Assembly (NCBI GenBank): GCA_910578075.1
Contig: CAJTPK010000001.1
Span: forward strand, 113,867-177,866
DNA from: an uncultured Muribaculaceae bacterium
GTDB taxonomy: Bacteria > Bacteroidota > Bacteroidia > Bacteroidales > Muribaculaceae
Length of the DNA stretch: 64,000 bases
Direction: 5' to 3'
A model generated the notes under the pieces. That model had not been told where the DNA came from. It did not search any database and saw nothing but the letters and a program-made list of their open reading frames with translations. Positions within the stretch are counted from its first letter, which is position 1; each line of letters opens with the position of its first letter. Positions 25,940-33,416 of the stretch are shown here, piece by piece. The position numbers and the translations under genes are program-made.

Positions 25940-26521
25940 TTATATAATCGGGTACAGTTCAGCGACTTCTGAATAATTCGTCCTTTAGGTTTGATAGACG
26001 CAAACTTTTATTTTTCGCGTATTTTTAAGAATCTGTGCATAAAAATGTGCAGTCATATCATAATCGAAATTCTATGAACTGTAATATGTAATAGCATATC
26101 AAACGTTTCGTTAAAATTTACTAAATTTTTTTCCTTATGATCTTTCTAAAAATGCAGGCTTGATACTATAAGACGCAAATTCTGTTAAATATTTTTTATT
26201 GGTGTCAGGTAAACATGTATAACCATCAAAATATTGGAATTTAAATCTTGACAAGCCCCATTATATGGTCTTACATCACGCAGAGACGCTGAGGCGCAAA
26301 GTTTTGAGTTGGCAAGTCCGGTGATGGTGATAAAGATCACGGAGAATCGCGTGGCGATTTGGGCAAAGGCAAGGAGTATGACCGGACGGACTCTGTGACT
26401 CAGAAGTATATGTTTTAAGATAAGATGGTTTATTTTATAATGCATCATCCTATTTAACATAATAGCGATTATGTGTATTTTGTCTGGATATTTTGGTATA
26501 TCTTTTAATAATAAAGAGGAA
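25940..26521. other. 580-bp non-coding region between tRNA-Gln and uvrA
   Basis: AT-rich with no convincing gene. It carries two copies of AGACGCAAA (25996-26004 and 26171-26179), each preceded within a few bases by TTGATA, and a GC-richer structured segment at 26272-26410 described separately. I found no copy of the tRNA 3' end that would mark an integrated element. Confidence 0.5.
26272..26410. repeat. GC-richer structured element, possible dispersed repeat
   Basis: The segment differs in base composition from its flanks. It opens with a purine-rich run (CACGCAGAGACGCTGAGGCG) of a type often seen as intergenic repeats. It contains a 7-bp outer stem (GTCCGGT 26316-26322 with ACCGGAC 26381-26387) enclosing a 6-bp hairpin (AATCGC-GTG-GCGATT, 26345-26359) and a bulged CCG(G)TGAT/ATCACGG pairing. 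On the plus strand one frame reads without a stop over ~40 codons to a TGA at about 26396 but lacks a credible start. It may be a repeat or a structured RNA; copy number cannot be known from this window alone. Confidence 0.4.
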
Positions 26522-29425
26522 TTACTTCCGTAACTCCTCTTTCAAAAATTTAGACGTCGGTGTTTCGAGTTTAACGAAATCTTCCGGTATTCCTTCAGCT
26601 ATGATCTTTCCTCCTTCTCGGCCACCGCCGGGTCCGAGATCAATTATCCAGTCTGCGCATTTTATGACATCCAGATTGTGCTCGATAACTACCATCGTAT
26701 TTCCTTTCTCCACAAGCTTGTTGATCACCTTGAGTAATACACGGATATCCTCAAAATGCAAACCTGTGGTAGGTTCATCAAGAAGAAATAAGGTCTTTCC
26801 GGTGTCTTTCTTCGCCAATTCAGTAGCAAGCTTCACACGTTGATTCTCGCCGCCACTAAGAGTGCTTGATGGTTGCCCAAGTTTAATATATCCAAGTCCT
26901 ATATCTTGAAGAACCTTTATTTTCTTTAGAATCGAAGGGATATTTTCAAAAAAATCAACCGCCTGATTCACAGTCATCTCAAGCACATCTGAAATAGATT
27001 TACCTTTATATCTTACTTCAAGAGTCTCTCTGTTATATCTTTTTCCATGACATTCTTCGCAAGGCACAAGAACATCCGGAAGAAAATTCATCTCAATTGT
27101 ACGATATCCATTGCCTTTGCATGTTTCACATCTGCCACCGGCAACATTAAATGAGAATCGTCCGGGCTTATAGCCTCGCAATTTAGAATCAGGCAATTCG
27201 ACAAATAGTTTCCTGATGTCGGAAAACACGCCAGTATAAGTTGCCGGATTCGAGCGCGGTGAGCGTCCGAGAGGAGATTGATCAACCGTTACTATCTTAT
27301 CGATATTCTCAATTCCTGTTACCGATTCATACGCAAGCGGCTCCTGTAAGGAGCGATAAAATTTTTTACTTAATATGGGCTGCAATGTGCCGTTTATAAG
27401 CGAGGACTTTCCGCTACCACTTACTCCGGTAATACATACAAACTTTCCAAGTGGCAACCGTAGATCAACATTTTTTAAATTATGACCGGTTGCACCTTTT
27501 ATTTCAAGATATTTTCCATTTCCTGCCCGACGAGTATCCGGCACTGCAATCTCCTTGTCACCATTAAGATATGAAGCTGTCAATGTATTTGACTGAAGCA
27601 TTTTTTCCGGAGTGCCCTGAAACATGACCTCTCCCCCGTTTCTTCCGGCTCCAGGACCTATGTCAACAACATAGTCTGCCTCTTTCATTATATCCTTATC
27701 ATGCTCTACAACAATAATGGAGTTACCATTGTCACGCAATTGTTTAAGACTATTTATCAATCTGACATTGTCTCTTTGATGCAATCCTATTGACGGTTCA
27801 TCAAGTATATATAGCACATTGACAAGTTGAGAACCGATCTGCGTTGCCAATCTGATCCGCTGGCTTTCACCACCGCTTAGACTCGCGCTGTCTCTGTTGA
27901 GACTAAGGTATTCAAGACCGACATCAAGAAGGAATTTCAATCTGCTACGGATCTCTTTCAAAATTTCCTCTGCCACTACCCTCTTCGATTGATCAAGTCT
28001 ATCTTCAAGTCCGATCGTCCATTGATACAGATCTGCTATATCCATACTTGAGACATCCGCAATATTCTTGCCATCTATAAAGAAGTTCAGAGAGATCTTA
28101 TTTAAACGACTTCCACCACAGTCAGGACAGACGGCACGAGAGAAAAATTTTCCACTCCATTTATTGGCGTCAGCTCCTGCATCGTCATCCTGCTGCATTT
28201 CGATGTATTTCACCAACCCGTCATATGTGGCATTATAGTGTGAGGTAGACATCGTCTCATTCTTTATCTCGAGACGCGCATCCGTGCCATCCAGAATATC
28301 ATTGACCGCCTCCGATGGCAGATTCTTGACAGGGGTTTTCAAATCAAACCCATATTGCCTGCAAATGGCTTCGATTTGCCAGAAAATCAATGAATTCTTG
28401 TATCTTCCCAATGGCTCAATGGCACCATCATAAATAGACTTGTTTCTATCTGGAATAACCTTATCATAATCCACTTGCGATACATATCCAAGCCCTTTAC
28501 ATCTTCTGCAAGCACCTTGTGGGGAATTAAAGGAGAAATTATGAGGCGCTGGCTCCGGATAAGACAAACCTGTTTCCGGATCCATCAGATGCTGGCTGTA
28601 ATGTCTGATCTCCGATGTATCTACATCTATGACCATCATTTGTTTATCGCCCTGTTTCAGGGCTGACTCAACAGTAGAACGCAGACGTTGCATATCGGAT
28701 GATGAAGCTCGAAGACGATCAACAACAAGTTCAACTGAATGGTTCTGATAGCGATTCAGTTTCATACCATATGCAAGCTCAGTTATTTCCCCATCAACCC
28801 TGACATAAAGATAACCCTTTTTACGAAGATTCTCAAAGAGCTCCTTATAATGTCCTTTTCTATTCTTTACAAGTGGAGCAAGAACATATATTTTTTTACC
28901 GTCATACTGATTTACGATAAGATCAACAATTTTATCTTTGGTATACTTTACCATTGGAGAACCGGAAAGATAACTACGGGCCTCCCCCATACGGGCGTAT
29001 AACAATCTGAAGAAATCATAAATCTCGGTAGTCGTGCCAATTGTACTGCGGGGATTCTTATTGACTGTCTTTTGTTCTATACTAATCACGGGACTCAACC
29101 CGGTGATTTTATCAACATCCGGACGCTCAAGAGATCCCAGCATATTTCGGGCATATGAAGAAAACGTCTCGATATACCGACGCTGTCCCTCAGCAAAAAT
29201 TGTATCAAATGCGAGAGATGATTTGCCGCTTCCACTCAAACCTGTGATAACACTGAGTGAATTATGCGGAATGGTCACATCTATATTCTTAAGATTATGT
29301 ACCCTTGCGCCGTATACATCTACCGATTCAGATGCTTTTAATTTGTTGTCAATATTTATATTATTATTATCTTTCTTCATTGAATTCATTAGTATTCCGA
29401 AAATAACAGATTTCCAAGAGTCCAT
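26522..29425 (-). CDS. uvrA: excinuclease ABC subunit A
   Basis: Up to 967 residues; the damage-recognition ATPase of nucleotide excision repair. Two ABC domains are seen, with GLSGSGKSSLAFDT and GVSGSGKSSLINGT as Walker A, and LSGGESQRIRLATQIG and LSGGENQRVKLATELA as signatures. The zinc modules SRAVCPDCGGSRL and GRCETCKGNGYRT...CEECHGKRY are intact. In the first module (around SQHLMDPETGLSYPEPAP, then GACRRCKGLG) the usual first Cys pair is replaced by D and T. ATGs at 29389 and 29380 are alternative starts, because family homology begins only around VDVYGARVHNLKNID. Convergent with the tRNA region. Confidence 0.97.
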   Translation of the reverse strand: MDSWKSVIFGILMNSMKKDNNNINIDNKLKASESVDVYGARVHNLKNIDVTIPHNSLSVITGLSGSGKSSLAFDTIFAEGQRRYIETFSSYARNMLGSLERPDVDKITGLSPVISIEQKTVNKNPRSTIGTTTEIYDFFRLLYARMGEARSYLSGSPMVKYTKDKIVDLIVNQYDGKKIYVLAPLVKNRKGHYKELFENLRKKGYLYVRVDGEITELAYGMKLNRYQNHSVELVVDRLRASSSDMQRLRSTVESALKQGDKQMMVIDVDTSEIRHYSQHLMDPETGLSYPEPAPHNFSFNSPQGACRRCKGLGYVSQVDYDKVIPDRNKSIYDGAIEPLGRYKNSLIFWQIEAICRQYGFDLKTPVKNLPSEAVNDILDGTDARLEIKNETMSTSHYNATYDGLVKYIEMQQDDDAGADANKWSGKFFSRAVCPDCGGSRLNKISLNFFIDGKNIADVSSMDIADLYQWTIGLEDRLDQSKRVVAEEILKEIRSRLKFLLDVGLEYLSLNRDSASLSGGESQRIRLATQIGSQLVNVLYILDEPSIGLHQRDNVRLINSLKQLRDNGNSIIVVEHDKDIMKEADYVVDIGPGAGRNGGEVMFQGTPEKMLQSNTLTASYLNGDKEIAVPDTRRAGNGKYLEIKGATGHNLKNVDLRLPLGKFVCITGVSGSGKSSLINGTLQPILSKKFYRSLQEPLAYESVTGIENIDKIVTVDQSPLGRSPRSNPATYTGVFSDIRKLFVELPDSKLRGYKPGRFSFNVAGGRCETCKGNGYRTIEMNFLPDVLVPCEECHGKRYNRETLEVRYKGKSISDVLEMTVNQAVDFFENIPSILKKIKVLQDIGLGYIKLGQPSSTLSGGENQRVKLATELAKKDTGKTLFLLDEPTTGLHFEDIRVLLKVINKLVEKGNTMVVIEHNLDVIKCADWIIDLGPGGGREGGKIIAEGIPEDFVKLETPTSKFLKEELRK

Positions 29426-29477
29426 ATCCTGAAAAATAGATATGTACCCCTACACTACAACAAATAGCGTGCCATTA

Positions 29478-30833
29478 TTAGAGCGTCGAGTTGTGTGAAT
29501 TCCCTATTTTTCTGTATCGTATAATATTAATGTCCCCGCCTTTTTTGTATTTTTTTCCATCTGCTCCCACCGCTTCTATAACATAATAATATACTCCGGG
29601 GGATACTGTTTTACCCTTATGTTTTCCATCCCAGCCTTGCTCAGGACGGTCAAAATAATGAAGTTGCCTACCATTTCTATCAAATATCCAGCATTTGAAT
29701 TCGATAAGAGAGCGATAGCCGACTTTCCATTCATCATTAATACCATCGCCATCCGGAGAAAACGCATTAGGAATTCTCAGATCGGATGCTCCGATTCCTA
29801 TTTCATAAGTATCGCCTACCACCTCACAACTGCCGTCAGAATTGCTTCCAACATATCTGACATAGTATTGCCCTTCCTGATCAAATGTATAAGTCAAATT
29901 TTGCTCATTGAATCGGTAGCGTATGTACTCGAATTCTGGATCGTCTGCAAGTTGCCATTCGTTGTGAATTACAGCATCTGTCGGATATGCGTAAAACACA
30001 AAATCTGCGGGAGCAGATCCTCCAAGCATAGAATCATCTCCCTTAATCATGTTCAGGTTATCATCCTCCTCTGACGTATTTGTCTGAACGGCTTCTGTCT
30101 GGACAGCAAGCCCGTTTGCCATAATCAAAGGAGATTCTACTGACAATCCCATTCCCCACTGTCTTAAAAAACGGTCACCGGATACCTGGACAGCAGTATT
30201 AGTATAAAAAGGAGGTCTGATAATGAGCGGCGATTGTAGATACTCAAATGACACTTTCTTTTCAACAGTTACATAATTTTTTTGTTCATCATCCCATTCA
30301 AGTGTCGTAAATGATGCCTCGATATCGCGACTTAATGTGCATTGTCTTCCATTTATTGAATAATAATGAATGGCGTCTCCTTTGCCGGAGACGGAGAGTC
30401 TTGTCATATCGCAATCTTGCTCCGGATAAGCTTCCACTGAAACAATATCAAAAATTTTCTCGGCATAATTTACAATCCAGAAGCAATATTTTGAGTTCCC
30501 GCTTTCAATTATGTAACCGGAATCACCGGATGGCGTAGAAATAACAATATCCTGCCCCGAAATAGCAATAGGGATATCCACGGCATAGCCGCCTCCAAGA
30601 TTGCTGAACATCTGTGCTTTTGCTTCACTCGCATTCAAGCCGGATATCCTTATCTCAGACACCTCTTTTACATCATAAACAGTATAAACAGCATCAAGTC
30701 CTGTAGAAGCGGCGGGACGATCTTCAATCACTTTTCTTACACACCCCTCGAAACTGACATTTACCTCAGCATTGGCTAAAGCATTACACAACATAGTCAG
30801 AATTGATATTGAAACAAGTATGAATCTATTCAT
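29478..30833 (-). CDS. exported protein with CHU_C / gliding-type C-terminal domain
   Basis: A 451-residue secreted protein. A signal peptide (FILVSISILTMLCNALANA) is followed by ~300 residues of β-rich sequence without a known catalytic motif and a PKD-like stretch (FDQEGQYYVRYVGSNSDGSC). The C-terminal domain has the typical IPNAFSPDGDGINDEW, IFDRNGRQLHYF, GWDGKHKGK and SPGVYYYVIEA segments of the gliding-motility-associated/CHU_C family. That domain is known in many Bacteroidetes as a type IX secretion signal for surface proteins. Whether this host has type IX secretion is not shown. A -7-like element (30853-30860) lies upstream, flanked by a 9-bp inverted repeat. Confidence 0.85.
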   Translation of the reverse strand: MNRFILVSISILTMLCNALANAEVNVSFEGCVRKVIEDRPAASTGLDAVYTVYDVKEVSEIRISGLNASEAKAQMFSNLGGGYAVDIPIAISGQDIVISTPSGDSGYIIESGNSKYCFWIVNYAEKIFDIVSVEAYPEQDCDMTRLSVSGKGDAIHYYSINGRQCTLSRDIEASFTTLEWDDEQKNYVTVEKKVSFEYLQSPLIIRPPFYTNTAVQVSGDRFLRQWGMGLSVESPLIMANGLAVQTEAVQTNTSEEDDNLNMIKGDDSMLGGSAPADFVFYAYPTDAVIHNEWQLADDPEFEYIRYRFNEQNLTYTFDQEGQYYVRYVGSNSDGSCEVVGDTYEIGIGASDLRIPNAFSPDGDGINDEWKVGYRSLIEFKCWIFDRNGRQLHYFDRPEQGWDGKHKGKTVSPGVYYYVIEAVGADGKKYKKGGDINIIRYRKIGNSHNSTL

Positions 30834-30839
30834 AAGTAT

Positions 30840-30890
30840 CTGCTCAAACGAACAAAAATATAAAATATAGTAACTGCTTCATTTGAGCAG
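30840..30890 (-). promoter_or_regulatory. promoter region of the CHU_C gene with flanking inverted repeat
   Basis: On the minus strand TATTTTTG (complement of CAAAAATA, 30853-30860) matches TAnnTTTG and lies 20 nt before the ATG. It is bracketed by CTGCTCAAA (30840-30848) and TTTGAGCAG (30882-30890), a perfect 9-bp inverted repeat 33 nt apart. No clear -33 box is seen. Confidence 0.35.
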
Positions 30891-30966
30891 GTACCTATCA
30901 ATCTAACGTTATCATACCTTTCTTATTGAAAGAACATAAATATTTATTATGCAATGCCCAATCTGT

Positions 30967-32364
30967 CTATTTAGCAGAAGGCCAGGGGAAATTTGATGGA
31001 TTGAGCGTAAGATGGATATTCTTCCTTTTAAGCCGCACCTCAATATATTCGGTAAGTTTTTGTCTGTCTTTGATTGATAATCCCCCGGGGGCATTCACAA
31101 AGAGCATACTGACAGTATCTGTATCTGCACCTCCAACCTGTGTGGCTACCATATGTGACAAAGCTATATCCTTTATTGTCGGAAATAAAACCTTGATCTC
31201 CGGAGATACTTTTACACTTTCATCTGAAAACTGTTTATGCAGACTGACCAAAGATTTCAAGGAATCAATCTCATTCTGTCGTGATGCAATCTCAGACTGC
31301 ATCAATCTATAGAATTGATCGAAGTTCTTCTCATCGTCGATTTCCTTAGCGGTCATTGAGAAGCCCTGTTTTATATTTAGCACTGTACCTCCCAAACCTA
31401 CGGAATCCAGTTTATTCATCATTGCAAGTTGAAGAGAATCCTTTGGTAATGCAGCGCCGATAAGGGTAACATCGATGTATCGTTTGCCATTTTTAACATA
31501 CTCTGCATGATTAAGAACCTGAGTATTGGGGAATGTCATTTCTGTCTCTACAAATCGGGAAGCGTTGTTTATAAAAATAGTTTTTCCTATCATGTTGACA
31601 GTTAGATAAGCTGAAATAATCACTGTCGCCCCTACTATACAATAAACAATCCTTTGAATTCTCTTTGCACGCTTCTCATTATTATATACAATTTTATCAT
31701 ATCTCATTACCTTAACTCCAACCCATGTTGCAACGAATATGAAAATCATGTTCGTAAAAAACAGATATAAAGCTCCAAAGAAGAAATTCATTTGAAGTGT
31801 CGCAAGACCATAACCGGCTGTACATAAAGGGGGCATCAGAGATGTGGCAATAGCGACTCCCGGCATTACCTGCCCTTTGTTGCGGCAGGCTATGCTAAGA
31901 AATCCGGCAGCTCCGCCGAACAAAGCTACAAACACATCATATATTGACGGAGACGTTCTCGCCAACAATTGACTCGCCCCTTCGTATTGAGGGGAAATTA
32001 AGAAATATATAGCGGAAGCGATTATAGAGCCAATCATGGCTGCCAATACATTTTTAAGACCTCTTTTCAACAGATCGAAATCTTGTATTCCAATTGCGAG
32101 ACCCATACCGATTATTGGTCCCATCAATGGAGATATCAGCATCGCGCCGATTATTACCGGAATACTATTTGTGTTCAGTCCCAGAGATGCGATGAATATT
32201 GCGAAGATAAGTACAAGAAGCTGAGAGCCCTTAAACGACACTCCGCTTCGGATACTTTGCTCCGCATCCAGCTGAGGCTCAAGATCATTTGCCACATTGA
32301 AATATGACTTTAGATCTACCCAAAATTTACTGAAACCGTTTTTTAAAGATGTTCTGAATTCCAT
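30967..32364 (-). CDS. DUF389 family integral membrane protein
   Basis: A 465-residue membrane protein. The hydrophobic core (about residues 45-235) contains the DUF389 signature SIPVIIGAMLISPLMGPIIG and further helices such as GAAGFLSIACRNKGQVMPGVAIATSL. After a last helix (IVYCIVGATVIISAYLTVNMI) comes a soluble C-terminal region with a coiled-coil-like segment (QNEIDSLKSLVSLHKQF). The family is widespread in Bacteria and has no firmly established biochemical function. It is a single gene divergent from dapA. Confidence 0.88.
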   Translation of the reverse strand: MEFRTSLKNGFSKFWVDLKSYFNVANDLEPQLDAEQSIRSGVSFKGSQLLVLIFAIFIASLGLNTNSIPVIIGAMLISPLMGPIIGMGLAIGIQDFDLLKRGLKNVLAAMIGSIIASAIYFLISPQYEGASQLLARTSPSIYDVFVALFGGAAGFLSIACRNKGQVMPGVAIATSLMPPLCTAGYGLATLQMNFFFGALYLFFTNMIFIFVATWVGVKVMRYDKIVYNNEKRAKRIQRIVYCIVGATVIISAYLTVNMIGKTIFINNASRFVETEMTFPNTQVLNHAEYVKNGKRYIDVTLIGAALPKDSLQLAMMNKLDSVGLGGTVLNIKQGFSMTAKEIDDEKNFDQFYRLMQSEIASRQNEIDSLKSLVSLHKQFSDESVKVSPEIKVLFPTIKDIALSHMVATQVGGADTDTVSMLFVNAPGGLSIKDRQKLTEYIEVRLKRKNIHLTLNPSNFPWPSAK

Positions 32365-32469
32365 GAATCAAAGTATAAATAAAACAATTCTCTACATTTT
32401 TTAACATTTTAATCATACTAATAGTTGATGAATCCATCAATAAAATTCGGAGATGCAAAACAAAATAGT

Positions 32470-32477
32470 TAAATTTG
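32470..32477 (+). promoter_or_regulatory. -7 promoter element of the dapA-dnaG operon
   Basis: TAAATTTG at 32470-32477 is followed by the ATG at 32505. TTCG at 32446-32449, 20 nt upstream, is a 3-of-4 match to the -33 box. Confidence 0.5.
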
Positions 32478-32504
32478 CATTACTAAAAATCAATTTGATT
32501 TTAT

Positions 32505-33416
32505 ATGGCAACATTTGACATGAAAGGTCTCGGTGTGGCAATGATCACTCCGTTTAAAAGTGACAAGTCTATTGATTTCGATGCTCTGTCCGGGATTATT
32601 GAACATCTCATCGAAGGTAAAGCTGACTATCTTGTAGTGCTTGGCACTACAGGAGAGACGCCTTCTCTTTCAAACGATGAGAAACATAAGATACGTAGAT
32701 TTGTGATTGACAAAGCAGCCGGCAGGATACCGCTGGTTCTCGGACTTGGAGGAAATAACACCTCTGCGTTGACTCAAGAACTTAAAAGTGATGACTTCTC
32801 CGGGTTCTCTGCTATTCTATCGGTTGTACCTTATTATAATAAACCTTCACAAGAGGGAATATTCCAGCACTATAAGGCAATCGCAGAAGCATCGCCACTA
32901 CCCATTATTTTATATAATGTGCCTGGACGTACCGGAGTGAATATGACAGCGACAACAACCCTCCGGATAGCAAGAGAAATAAATAACGTGATCGGTATAA
33001 AAGAGGCTTCTGGTAATTTCATTCAAATTGAAGAAATTATAAAAAATAAACCAGACTCATTCCATGTCGTTTCAGGAGATGACGCCATCACCTATCCTTT
33101 GATGACATTAGGAGCTGTAGGTGTAATCTCTGTCATTGGCAATGCATTCCCAGCTGAATTTGGCAAAATGGTACGACTCTGCCTTAACGGAAATTATAAA
33201 GAAGCTCTACCAATACATTTTGAGTTCACAGAACTGTTTAATCTTCTCTTTGTTGATGGTAATCCGGCAGGTGTCAAATGCACCTTGAATGCCATGGGAA
33301 TGATTGAGAATGAACTAAGATTGCCACTTGTGCCCACAAGACTTTCAACCAACGAAGAAATTCACAAAATTACAGCAAAGATAATTGATAGATCCAATAA
33401 CCGCTCAGAAGATTAA
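32505..33416 (+). CDS. dapA: 4-hydroxy-tetrahydrodipicolinate synthase
   Basis: A 303-residue aldolase-fold enzyme condensing pyruvate and aspartate semialdehyde, the first committed step to lysine and diaminopimelate. The family signatures GTTGETPSLS, YNVPGRTGVN, the Schiff-base Lys in IGIKEASGNF, and SGDDAITYPLMTLGAVGVIS are present. The last 32 nt overlap the start of dnaG in another frame, so the C-terminal tail RSNNRSED shares DNA with the N-terminus of primase. It is the first gene of a plus-strand operon. Confidence 0.97.
   Translation: MATFDMKGLGVAMITPFKSDKSIDFDALSGIIEHLIEGKADYLVVLGTTGETPSLSNDEKHKIRRFVIDKAAGRIPLVLGLGGNNTSALTQELKSDDFSGFSAILSVVPYYNKPSQEGIFQHYKAIAEASPLPIILYNVPGRTGVNMTATTTLRIAREINNVIGIKEASGNFIQIEEIIKNKPDSFHVVSGDDAITYPLMTLGAVGVISVIGNAFPAEFGKMVRLCLNGNYKEALPIHFEFTELFNLLFVDGNPAGVKCTLNAMGMIENELRLPLVPTRLSTNEEIHKITAKIIDRSNNRSED

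Noticed and set aside
26185..26460. 91-residue minus-strand ORF downstream of tRNA-Gln
   Set aside because: It runs across the repeat-like structured element, has mixed composition and no family resemblance; it is more likely a by-product of the repeat.
25833..26521. Possible integrated element at tRNA-Gln
   Set aside because: No integrase gene and no second copy of the tRNA 3' end in the region.
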